From: Podila epigama
Taxonomy: Eukaryota; Mortierellomycota; Mortierellomycetes; Mortierellales; Mortierellaceae
NCBI GenBank assembly: GCA_015679605.1
Contig: JAAAVE010000162.1
Coordinates: 1-25,171, forward strand
Length of the DNA: 25,171 nucleotides
Reading direction: 5' to 3'
Shown one piece after another: positions 1-8,894 of the stretch. Every line of letters begins with the position of its first letter. Position 1 is the stretch's first letter. A program made the translations under genes and the position numbers. The notes under the pieces were generated by a model. That model did no database searches and was not told where the DNA came from. It saw nothing but the letters and a program-made list of their open reading frames with translations.

Positions 1-31
1 TAGAAAAAAAAAAAAAAGTAGAGTGTTTGGA

Positions 32-1555
32 TCAACGGCAATCCTTCTCGGCGGGACGCATCTTGGTGGAGACCGTGGAGATTGGTGCCATGCCTGCTAG
101 TACCCAGTCCAGCGACACCTCCACTCGACTCCAATACATCTGAATCTCTTGTTCGGACCTGCATCTCAACTGGCAAGACCCACATCCTTCGCTCTCCACC
201 AGACGCGTCTCATATGCCGCCAAAAAGTTTACCGGGCCAGTCGATGTCATGGGAGGGTCTAGAGAGCATTCGCTCATGTCGTACAGGGTTTTCTTGATCC
301 CTGCGCGGTCATTCCGTTTGTGGTGGAGGCACATGTGCGGCACAACCTTTGAGTGTGAAGACCCCACAAATTGATGTTGGTGAGACATGGTAACGTCTCC
401 AATACTGGCGGTTGAGGTCGAGGCGATGGCCTGCCCGGATGCACACCACGTCAAGGACGTTGTCGTGTGCGGCCGCACTTTTTCCATGTCCATACCCCAG
501 CTTTCTTCTATGCTTTGTTCATCTTGTGACCATAAATCATGCCTCACGCCAATAACACTATAGTGATCCTGGTCATGGTCATGGTCATGGTCCAGATTCT
601 GGTCCAGTGCTAGCCGCCGTCTGTCACCCAAGAATCGTGATTCGAATCGCATCAGTGACGTCAACCCAGTGCTCATGGAGTGGGCACCCCCCATAGTCAT
701 GAATCCCATGCTTGACAAACCACCTCCACTTCTGTCGTCGGTGGAGGCTCTTCGCTTTCCAGAAGCATAATCGAATATATCCAAGCCAATCGCTGTTGAA
801 TTCCGAGGTGATGTCAGCCTGTCGCTCAGTGTCCATGCCGATGTTGCTGCCTCTGTCTCACGGGGTTGTAGCCTAGGCTTCTTAAGAGAAACCTTTAGGT
901 GTGACGTTTGACTGCAAATGCGAGGGTCGGGCGTGTAAAAGAGATGTTCTCTTTGTCGGTCAGCTCCTGTGCACAAGAAGCGGATACTTTGATACATTTC
1001 CCGGCGGAGTGGGATGCGACCCCGTTCAGGAAACAAGACGAGTTCGAGGCCAGCAGTTAGCGGCTCGAGTGAATTAGAACGGCAGTTATCAGAGAAGGAG
1101 GATGTTTCCATGTCCTTAGGGCTCGTTCTATAGGTGCTGCGCTTCTCTTTTGGATCGTAGTGGGGTATAGGGGACGAGTTGGCGCAAACAAGCCTGTCTA
1201 TGAAGACAGTTCGAACAAGCTTTCTGAATCCCTTTGAAATGGCTTGGCAAGGAAGGAGCTGTTTCCATGCAAGATTATGTAGAATCTTGAGAAGAATCTC
1301 ATCTGGCAGACACAAGATATTGGGTGCAGTTGGCGTTGACAGGGAAGAAGTGGCTCTTTGCAAGGCAGTAGTGTCCTTCGAACGACAGTGGTTGTGGCCA
1401 TGCTGTCTGTTATTGGGGTCCAGACCCGGGTGCGGGAATGTGTCTACGTCGATAGTATTTGGAGTGCTTTCTGGCGAAAAATCGGATTTTCGCTTCTGCG
1501 CTGAAGCTTGGTCTGCTGCTGACCATGAGTGAGTGTTGTTGTTGGACGAGTTCAT
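32..1555 (-). CDS. F-box protein (putative SCF substrate adaptor)
   Basis: Single-exon reading frame ending in TGA at 34-32. I prefer the ATG at 1555-1553 (507 aa), which has A at -3. An in-frame ATG at 1660 would give 542 aa, but the added 35 residues read like translated leader, with a pyrimidine-rich tract ending in CCAG. An F-box lies at about residues 79-121 and begins with LCLPDEILLKILHNL. Members of this family bind Skp1 and present substrates to the SCF ubiquitin ligase. The N-terminal 75 residues are Ser/Asn/His-rich and look disordered. The middle contains a short Asp-His repeat (DHDHDHDQDH) from a GGTCAT-type microsatellite near 568-592. No leucine-rich, WD40 or kelch repeats are recognisable, so the substrate is unknown. 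The last 50 residues hold a Cys cluster (CGSCQLRC). The F-box call is solid; any specific pathway is unknown. Confidence 0.75.
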   Translation of the reverse strand: MNSSNNNTHSWSAADQASAQKRKSDFSPESTPNTIDVDTFPHPGLDPNNRQHGHNHCRSKDTTALQRATSSLSTPTAPNILCLPDEILLKILHNLAWKQLLPCQAISKGFRKLVRTVFIDRLVCANSSPIPHYDPKEKRSTYRTSPKDMETSSFSDNCRSNSLEPLTAGLELVLFPERGRIPLRREMYQSIRFLCTGADRQREHLFYTPDPRICSQTSHLKVSLKKPRLQPRETEAATSAWTLSDRLTSPRNSTAIGLDIFDYASGKRRASTDDRSGGGLSSMGFMTMGGAHSMSTGLTSLMRFESRFLGDRRRLALDQNLDHDHDHDQDHYSVIGVRHDLWSQDEQSIEESWGMDMEKVRPHTTTSLTWCASGQAIASTSTASIGDVTMSHQHQFVGSSHSKVVPHMCLHHKRNDRAGIKKTLYDMSECSLDPPMTSTGPVNFLAAYETRLVESEGCGSCQLRCRSEQEIQMYWSRVEVSLDWVLAGMAPISTVSTKMRPAEKDCR

Positions 1556-2103
1556 CCTGTCACTTCCAATGAAGATGTGATTGTGTGCTTTTCTATTGAG
1601 CTGGAAAGTGTGCAAAAGAGAAATAATGATCTTTTTCTTATCACCGAGAAAATAAGCCATGAGCCACCCACAACATCATCATTATCATCATCAACATAAA
1701 AAAAAAAAAAAAATCCTGGCACCCGGTTGGCTAACTGGAACCAGGTGTGGAACATTATCTGTCATGCCTGTATATGAGCGTGCGCACTCATGGGAGTCTA
1801 AGCCGATTTGTGTTTTTGGCTCCCAAACTACGTTCGATACAGCTACAGGACCTTATCCCTACTTTTAAATAGCATGAGTTCATGTTGCTGCCACCGCCAC
1901 TGCAGCCTCGACACATTCCTTGAGGCTAAAATCCCCAAATCTCATGTTTCTCCATTTCCCACTGTACGCAAATATTCTATGGTCATACCAATGACCGCAA
2001 GTAATGAGATGATTTATCTCCAAGCCTTGATTAACACGAGGAATAAATGGTAATGGCGCAAATGTCGCGTTGCATCCCAATGAATCTTCGGGTATGGTGA
2101 TAT

Positions 2104-2406
2104 GGTAAAGATATTGGTATTTTTGGAGAATATGGTTTATATATGCTATGCTGTCGTGGTGCTATTCAATGTGGACAATTGCAGGAGGTTTGGGATGAGG
2201 TAAAAATACTGTTCAGATGAAGCAAGAGCTTGGATGTGGTGGTTACCATTTGTACATCACTGGACAAAGGAGTCTGGATGGGAGTATTGTTGGATGAGGA
2301 AGCAGAAGAAGCGGTGTGGTTCTTAAGACTTTAAGAATGGCATGAATGGAGTTATTGTTGGAGTCTTGTTTGTTTTTGGGTGTAGGTTCAGTTGGTGGTC
2401 TTGTTC
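2104..2406 (-). repeat. Inverted repeat, left arm
   Basis: The reverse complement of this stretch aligns almost end to end with 2809-3220. Examples of shared words are GAACAAGACCACCAA, CCTACACCCAAAAACAAAC, CCATTCATGCCATTCTT, CCCATCCAGACTCCT, GTCCAGTGATGTA and TTGCTTCATCTGAACAG, all in the same order. By eye the identity in the central part is around 80-85% and falls off at the outer end. This arm lacks a 114-bp segment present in the other arm. No transposase or recognisable terminal signature was found. Confidence 0.8.
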
Positions 2407-2723
2407 TATCTTTGTTCTCCTTCGTTCGTTACAACGTAGAAGACTATGTAAGGATTCATTCGTTTTGATGCAAAGTCAAAGAGATTGACCGAAAATACCA
2501 TTTCCACTCTTGCGAATTGTTGTGGATCCAGCCAGTTTTGGCTTTTTAAGGTTATCACGCTCAAAAATGTCTCCACAGCACAGCAACGTTCATTTTATTG
2601 TCCGCCAAGATTCCTCGATGGGAACAATGGGTGAAATGATTTGTACGTGGGAAACACCGCTGGTCAGACGTTTGATCTACATGGACTTCAAATGAAAAAG
2701 CTAAACAGGTCAGTGCGCTTTAG

Positions 2724-3077
2724 CCAAGACACTCCCATGCCACACTTTTATCTGACATCAACAAACACAACGCAACTCAATTACAACTCGCATCAACTCA
2801 ACTCAACCGAACAAGACCACCAATTGGGCCTACACCCAAAAACAAACTAGACTCCAACAGTAAGTCCATTCATGCCATTCTTCAAGTCTTTAAGAACCAG
2901 ACCGCTTCTGCTGCTCCCTCTGCCAACAATATTCCCATCCAGACTCCTCGTTCATCCGTGCAGGCTTCAAGACCCACGGACCAACATGCCAAGACAACAA
3001 CCACTGACAAAGTCCTCGACATGGCACTGAACTCGTCGCCCGCAGGAGGTCTCATTGACCCTCGTCCAGTGATGTAG
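2724..3077 (+). pseudogene. Start-less open frame, possible gene relic
   Basis: A frame of about 117 codons stays open from just after a TAG at 2721 to a TAG at 3075-3077. It has no usable ATG near its start. The part after 2862 has C-ending codons and Ser/Thr/Pro/Gln-rich content, as in real fungal exons. It overlaps the right arm of the inverted repeat. I do not recognise the protein. It may be a terminal exon of a decayed gene, or open by chance within a repeat. Confidence 0.3.
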
Positions 3078-3220
3078 ACATGGCAACCATCTCATCCAAG
3101 CTTTTGCTTCATCTGAACAGAATATATACCCCATCTCAAACCCCATGTATTTTTCACATTATATAACACCATGACAGGATAACAAACCAAAATAAAAATG
3201 AATCTTCTAATATCTTTGCC
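2809..3220 (+). repeat. Inverted repeat, right arm (longer copy)
   Basis: Partner of the inverted arm at 2104-2406, with about 400 bp of unrelated spacer between them. It carries 114 bp more than the left arm. The extra segment starts at 2946 and is bounded by a direct repeat CCTCGT (2946-2951 and 3060-3065), so the left copy probably lost it by deletion between short repeats. The extra piece keeps the reading frame open (38 codons). Confidence 0.8.
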
Positions 3221-3357
3221 TGGCTGCATTGAAGACTCCTGTTCAATTACCAGCAGAATACGACAATACACACGTCCAGTACACACACACACATACCAAA
3301 AAAAAAAAAAAAAGAAAGAAAGAAAAAGAAAGAAAGAAAAGAAATTGCTACGCCCTT

Positions 3358-3363
3358 TTTATT
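3358..3363 (-). terminator. Polyadenylation signal AATAAA of GTPase A
   Basis: The minus strand reads AATAAA 52 bases after the TAG stop of GTPase A. It is the only such hexamer I see just downstream of that gene. Confidence 0.5.
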
Positions 3364-3414
3364 CCGTGGTGCCACCACGTACAATGAAAGCCTTCACAGG
3401 GTCTGCACATGTAT

Positions 3415-6165
3415 CTACTTGTCATCATCCGACTCGTCATCGCTGTCTTTTCGCCTACCAAAATAGCTGCCTGTCGCCATGAAGCGTTCGGTGGCGAGAG
3501 ACGCGGCACTGTAGATTCCTCCAGACTTAATGTAGATATCCTTGATTGTGTCGTAGGGAACGTTTCGTGATTCGTACACGCCCTGACTGGTCAGCTGCTC
3601 CAAAACAGCATTTGGGAGACTCTCACGTAAAACAGAGTCGCGCAAAAAGTTGTACTCCTCCTGGAGCTTCCTCACGCATCGCATACGTTCTTCAATAGCT
3701 GCAAGCTTTTTCTCTCGATCTTCTCTAGTTTCACGGATGGCAGCTAGTTCAGGAGACTCGCCTAGGGGTTTACCATCAGCACCCAGTTTCTTGGCATAGA
3801 GTTTGACAGATAAGGATGCAGCATCGGCGTTCTTGTGACGAAAGATGGTCTTCCAGTAGTTGCAACTAATACCACCCAGCTGTTGCACGATTTCGACATT
3901 ATCACCTACAATATGGACGTGCTCGATCCATCGGGGTTGCTTCTCAAAGGTCATGGTTCCGAGGAGAGAACTAGGGCACGCTGGCTTCTTGTTGCGATAA
4001 CTTTTATCAAAGATTAATTCCAAGTCCACTCGTGTTGTAGGATCCTCGTTGTTGCGGGCTCTGTTCTGCTCCACGTCTTTGGCCATGTATTCCTCGTTAA
4101 GCCGCCTGATTTCACTACGAATGTCAAAGAGTGCTTTGTTGTTTTCAGCAATCTCTTTCAGAGTTTCCTGAAAGTCGTCTCGGGCTTGCCACTTCAGCTT
4201 CGAGTCGATCATGACCATCTTCTCTGTCTTCGTCATGAGATAATTCTTGATCTGGATAGGTGTTTGTTGGGTAGCTGTTTTCAGGATGTTGTGGATAGTG
4301 TTTTGGGTCATAGCAACTTGGACAGGACGACCGGTGTTTTCCAGGCTACAGTCAATCATGAAGTGTCCAGCTTTCGCGTCGTCTTTCATGTGGATGTAGC
4401 GCTGGAGAATTTCCTGTCTCTCCTTCATGTAATCCAAGTTATCGCGATGAAGTTTCATGTAGTCGAACTTGGTATGCACAAAAGAAAGGAGGGGAGCCAG
4501 CTCTGAAAAGACGTTGGAGAAAATACGGATCGTGGCTTGTATACCGGTGGTGATAGGTCCAGGTGCAAGTATGAAAAGGACCTGGTGAAACTCCTTCTTG
4601 GATTCGACGATAGCCTTGTGGATACTGAAGATATTCCTCTCAAAGCTCTCGCCACTACCGTTCAGACTAGGGCCCTCGAAAATGTTGTACCGATACTTCT
4701 TGCCTTGCGAAGGAATATTTTTGATCTCCACCAACTTTTTGCTAAGGTACAGCAAGTCCTCAAAGTCTTCCTCGGGCATTGTCTTGGCCATGTGCTCAAT
4801 ATCAATGATTTTGTTCTCGCCGTCATCAATATTGCGGACCTCGACGGTATGAAGATCGCTAATGAAGGGAGTCGCCCTGACTCTTGCATCAGATGAACGA
4901 ATCCTTCTATGGATTCGAGAGGTGTCGGCTTTGTAATCAACATCGCCATACATCTTCATGGTTTCGACGAGGGAGGATTTGCCAGACTGGCTATCTCCAA
5001 CAAGAAGGATGTTGATCTGAGTTAGGTCGTCGCCACCGACTGCCTCCTGCTCTTCCTCCGCTCCCATTTCCTCCAAGCCCTTAATATCATCATTCTTTGG
5101 CTGAGGGTGCTTCGCGGCGGCCTCCCCCTCTTTTTCGTTGAGTTTGGAAGGATGATTAATTGATCGCATGCGTTCGACATTCGAAGGGGAAGTGTCCAAG
5201 ATACAAGGCGGTCGCTTAGAACTTAGGAGAATCTTCCGGATGGTGTTTTTGTTCAAGCAGTTGACGACTGGGCGATTGTTTGAGGCTAAACTGATTGTCA
5301 TGAAAGGGTAAATTTGTTCTTTTTGATTGTCGTCACGTTGGTCCTGTGCTGAGCGCAGAATGTTGCTCAAGCTGTTGTTCATTTCCTCGAGGGCACGAAG
5401 GGTCTTGTCCGACTGGTGCATTTTATCATAATCAACATGACTGTAAAGGAGCATGATACTCTCATGGAGACCTCTGAAAACATCTGCGTAGAATTCGAGG
5501 GCTGATAGAAGTTTTATGTCGGGGAGTGTGAGAAAGGATTGGACGATGATGATGAGGCTGAAATGTTTTGCGCGGATAATCTCGGTGATAATGTTGACAG
5601 CGTGAGATGCGTCGCGACCTTCGGTATCATTGAGACCCGGGGTATCAATTATTGTAAAATCGATGGACTCGACCTTTTTTTTGTCGTTCTGAGTAGTGGG
5701 TCTGAAGCCCATATGCTTGCTGGAGGTGTTGATAAGATCGTCGTAATCGTCCTTGTCTAAGCGAGTGGAGATGTCCTCGAGGCTGACAGTCTTGCCATCC
5801 TTGATCTGGTAAACCTCGTAAATAGGTAGACTCGAGTTGATACTGAAGCTATGGGTAACATCGGTCTTCGACCAGCTACCGTTACCAATACGCAACTTGT
5901 CGATTTCATAACTCGGGTCTGCATATCTCTTGATGTGCTCGATCAGGGTACTCTTTCCAGCCTGTGTGTTGCCCATGACGAGCACATTGTACTTTCCGTG
6001 GCGCTTACTAGAACAGTAGATGACAAATGAAAGTTCTTTTCATAAGCAAAACGTTGTCTTTATTTTTTTCCCTTTCCTTTCACCCCGCTGCTATTGCCTT
6101 CGTTTTGACGAATGCTCATCTCAGGCGCCATCAATGACTGGGAACAAAGCATACCTTATCGTCAT
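3415..6165 (-). CDS. AIG1/GIMAP-like P-loop GTPase with two tandem G domains (GTPase A)
   Basis: Exons 6165-6155 and 6007-3415 encode 867 aa. The first coding exon is only 11 nt (ATG ACG ATA AG, then donor GTATGC). The acceptor TTCTAG restores the frame and gives MTISKRHGKYNVLVMGNTQ. G domain 1 has a Walker A/G1 GNTQAGKS at residues 16-23, a G3 DTPGLND at 125-131 and a G4-position element SHVDYDKMH at 193-201. An acidic linker of about 70 aa follows. G domain 2 keeps a G1 GDSQSGKSS at 341-349, but its G3 position reads EGPSLNG (448-454), so the DxPG aspartate is lost. Its G4-like element is HTKFDYMKLH (515-524). Next come a coiled coil (about 600-645), a probably beta-rich module (about 697-744, ending VKLYAKK), a second coiled coil and an acidic tail ending DSDDESDDDK. 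There is no signal peptide or membrane segment. AIG1-type GTPases bind GTP and often act at membranes by oligomerising. The role in fungi is not known to me. The gene is divergent to paralogue B at 7121. Confidence 0.8.
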
Positions 6166-7120
6166 CTGAAAATTCTGGATATCATCTAGCAGTCCTTGAA
6201 AGAAGCGAGGAGGATGTGTTCACTTTTTGGTGAGTGAAGTGATGAGAAAGAGGAAGAATCAACAAACAAAAAAAAAAAAAAAAAAATATGCATTTGCATT
6301 GCTCACTGCAATGGCGATGCCATGCAGCATGTGCGATTGATTCTTGTCCTCCTTGTGGGCTGATGGCGTTAATCGATGGCAAGAATGATGCAGCACGTTG
6401 AGAATATCGACCAGCGTTACCAAGGCTAATTTTCTTGACAAAGGAAACGTGGTTGACAACTATAGTCTCATGTTGACGACCAGCAACTTGAGTGCCTCCA
6501 TCATCCTTCGAGTTTGGTTCTGTTCGATTGTCACTTCAGTATCGGTTCTTCTTGCAATACCGCCATCATGAGGGCTATGATTTTCCTTCGAGGTCATTCT
6601 GTATCAACAAGGTCGCTGTTGTCGACTCTTCATGGCTTTGGACCAGGAGGGAAAAAGAAGGTTCTTTGCCAGAAACAGAGCAACAACACTCCCAGTTCCG
6701 CGGAAATGGGAAAAGATGAATGGGATGCATGGTCTACATTAGTATGGAGGAACAACAATCTGACTCATGGCCCACCTTCAGATGAAGGTATGTCCCATGG
6801 CTAAAAAAACGATTGCCTGGCTGAAGAATATCTTCTTTTTTGAACTCGAGAATGTCTTTTGTACCTCTTCACTCCTCCTTGCTCTTCACTCCTCACTCCT
6901 CTTTGCACTTCACCCCTTCTGCCTTTTCATAGGACTGAAGTAGGCAACATTAAGGTAAGAGAATGCTGATGAACACACGCGCGCGAGTCTTTCTGCAGCC
7001 GACAATCCTACAGAATCTCCTGCCACAACCAACAGACCCATTCTCTCTCTTACTCACCACTCACATGCTGAAAATAACAACCTCCGTCCTTTTCTCATCT
7101 AGGACCTCACTGGAAGAGTC
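6166..7120. promoter_or_regulatory. Shared intergenic/promoter region between the divergent GTPase genes
   Basis: About 955 bp separate the two start codons. The region holds a poly-A run (about 6269-6286), a cluster of small hairpin-like inverted repeats (6297-6331) and a probable 148-bp 5' UTR intron of GTPase B (GTAAGA donor at 6955, CATCTAG acceptor ending at 7102, 18 bases before the ATG). Short open frames here look like noise. A CTCTTCACTCCTC direct repeat lies around 6866-6903. Confidence 0.5.
6297..6331. repeat. Three overlapping short perfect inverted repeats
   Basis: CATTG-7 nt-CAATG (6297-6313), ATGGC-GAT-GCCAT (6311-6323) and CATGC-A-GCATG (6321-6331) overlap in series just beside a poly-A run in the bidirectional promoter. 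Each is perfect but short. They could be protein-binding palindromes or chance. Confidence 0.4.
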
Positions 7121-8866
7121 ATGGCTTCACTAAAGCAATACAATATCCTCTTTCTGGGCGTAGCCCAGTCAGGCAAGACCACTCTCATCGAGGCGCTCAA
7201 GAAATACGCCGACCCCAACCATGTCATCAACAAGAGTAGGATTGGTAACGGTGCCCGGTCCTGTACCTCGGAGGTCATTGCTGAAACTATCACGACCAAC
7301 TTGCCTTCACACTTTGTCACTGATGCGTCCAGCGGTGACAGTGTCGATTATGGAGCCTTCTTCGACATGGATCAGGATGACTATGTGGATGAGCTGAATG
7401 ACCGGAGATCATATCTACTTGATCGCGAGCAATCCACCAAGCCCAACGTCGTCTTCAACTTGATCGACACTCCCGGTTTGAACGACATAAATCTGTCCAA
7501 TGAGGCCAACATGTCTATGATCTTTGAGGCCCTCAAGTCTATTGAAACCATTCACTTGGTTGTGGTCACGGTTCCCGTCAGTGCTTTCACCGGGGGTATA
7601 AGAGACGCACTCAATGCATATGTTGACTTGCTGCCAGCCTTCAATGGCAACTTTGTCTTTGTCCACACGAGAATCGCCTATGCCCAACTGCACCCAGAAG
7701 AACCAGACTTTGAAATGGCCCTGACTGAGAAAAAATCCATTCTTAACAGCATCCTCAAGCGCGACTCTGCCCCTCATCTGCTCATCGACAACGATTTTGG
7801 TTCAAACTATACCATACGCAACTGCATCACCCAAAACACTCTCCGAAATCTATTGGCGATGGCCAAGTTCAACCAGCCCGTGGCCCTTCAGACAATGATG
7901 ATGAACAAGACGCAGAGGATGCTAGTGGTCGATGAAATTGTCTGTGACAAGATTAAGACGCTCATTCAGGATCGTGAGAAGACTCTAGAACACAAGAATA
8001 AGGAGGAGAAGGCTATCCTGGAGCGAATGAATGTGCTCAAGACCTCTATCGCCGAAAAGGAACAAAAGCTGAACGACATTGACATGCAGCTCACCCTAAC
8101 GGATCAGAATACATTGGAGCTTCTCCACGAGGAACACTACCAACAAGACTTTTCCTTCCTAAACCTGAGGGAGAAATGCCGGGAGATGCACTATCCAGGT
8201 GAGCCGGAGGCCACCAACCGCCGCTTCATTCATCATATCCTAGATCATATCGACATCCGATCCCACAACATCAGGATAGTAGACGTAAAAGGAGGTGTCA
8301 ATGAAAAATTCTGGGCTGTCTTGTTCCGCAGAAGAAGAGCTCAGAACGGGGTCTACCATGTCAAGATATATATCAAGAAAAAGAAGAAGTATGCTATCAA
8401 GATTGAGGAATGGAAGTCCCAGCAGATGGAACTACAGGGCCTTCTCGAGGATCACAAGGATGAACTTAAACTCTTTGAGGAACAAGAGCAGCAGCGACAG
8501 GAAGAAGTAAGGTTCCTGCTGGATGAGTTGAAAAAGGACCAGTACATTCTGAGTCGCGCCTCAGCAAAGCAGCTCAACAACAAGGTGTTTGGTGCGCTCG
8601 TCAAGGCCAACGTGTTCGAACTCGACTACTCCAAAAGTGCTCTCAATATCGAGAGCTTCTACCGCGAGAACAAGGACAAGCTGGAGGTGATGGAAAGCAA
8701 TGTTGGATTTGTTATACCACCCGTGGAGGACAAACTTGATATTTCGGAGGACGCTGGCTACGAGGGAATCCCTGATTACGAAGACGAGTTGGAAGATTTC
8801 GATGATAAGAAGGTAGCTGAAGATTTACGCAACCAGCGCGGACAAGGCTTTCAGATGGAGGAATAG
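7121..8866 (+). CDS. AIG1/GIMAP-like P-loop GTPase, single G domain (GTPase B)
   Basis: One coding exon of 581 aa, starting MASLKQYNILFLG. The ATG lies 18 bases after a probable 5' UTR intron acceptor, and a stop precedes it in frame even after splicing. G1 is GVAQSGKT (residues 13-20) and G3 is DTPGLND (116-122). The G4 position reads HTRIAYAQLH (182-191) and lacks the usual Asp. A TQNTLRNLL element near 238 matches TQNTIHNIL and NKNTIRKIL in GTPase A. A coiled coil follows (about 275-325), then the same beta-rich module as in A (about 372-423, HIDI...NIRIVDVKGG...VKIYIKK), a second coiled coil (about 424-495) and an acidic C-terminus. There is no membrane segment. The architecture equals the second half of GTPase A, so the two arose by duplication. 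Cytosolic or membrane-peripheral nucleotide-dependent assembly is inferred from the family. Confidence 0.8.
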   Translation: MASLKQYNILFLGVAQSGKTTLIEALKKYADPNHVINKSRIGNGARSCTSEVIAETITTNLPSHFVTDASSGDSVDYGAFFDMDQDDYVDELNDRRSYLLDREQSTKPNVVFNLIDTPGLNDINLSNEANMSMIFEALKSIETIHLVVVTVPVSAFTGGIRDALNAYVDLLPAFNGNFVFVHTRIAYAQLHPEEPDFEMALTEKKSILNSILKRDSAPHLLIDNDFGSNYTIRNCITQNTLRNLLAMAKFNQPVALQTMMMNKTQRMLVVDEIVCDKIKTLIQDREKTLEHKNKEEKAILERMNVLKTSIAEKEQKLNDIDMQLTLTDQNTLELLHEEHYQQDFSFLNLREKCREMHYPGEPEATNRRFIHHILDHIDIRSHNIRIVDVKGGVNEKFWAVLFRRRRAQNGVYHVKIYIKKKKKYAIKIEEWKSQQMELQGLLEDHKDELKLFEEQEQQRQEEVRFLLDELKKDQYILSRASAKQLNNKVFGALVKANVFELDYSKSALNIESFYRENKDKLEVMESNVGFVIPPVEDKLDISEDAGYEGIPDYEDELEDFDDKKVAEDLRNQRGQGFQMEE

Positions 8867-8894
8867 GCACATGGGGGTATTTATGCTCGTCTGT

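Larger units (their letters stand above)
1661..3414. other. Gene-poor interval between F-box gene and GTPase A
   Basis: No complete gene is supported here. The interval contains the promoter side of the F-box gene, a poly-A run near 1699-1713, the two arms of a diverged inverted repeat (listed separately), an open but start-less frame at 2724-3077, and the 3' UTR of GTPase A. Next to the poly-A run at about 3298-3312 is an (A/G)n purine tract extending to 3342. Confidence 0.6.

Noticed and set aside
2104-3220. The inverted repeat as a complete DNA transposon with terminal inverted repeats
   Set aside because: The spacer encodes no transposase, the arm ends are ragged, and no target-site duplication could be seen. 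A MITE-like or duplicated-fragment origin remains open.
6492-6804. Short plus-strand frames between the two GTPase genes
   Set aside because: They have no recognisable domain and no splice context, and two frames overlap each other. They lie in the presumed promoter.
7415-7777. 120-aa minus-strand frame inside GTPase B
   Set aside because: It is antisense to the P-loop GTPase domain, with no motifs of its own.
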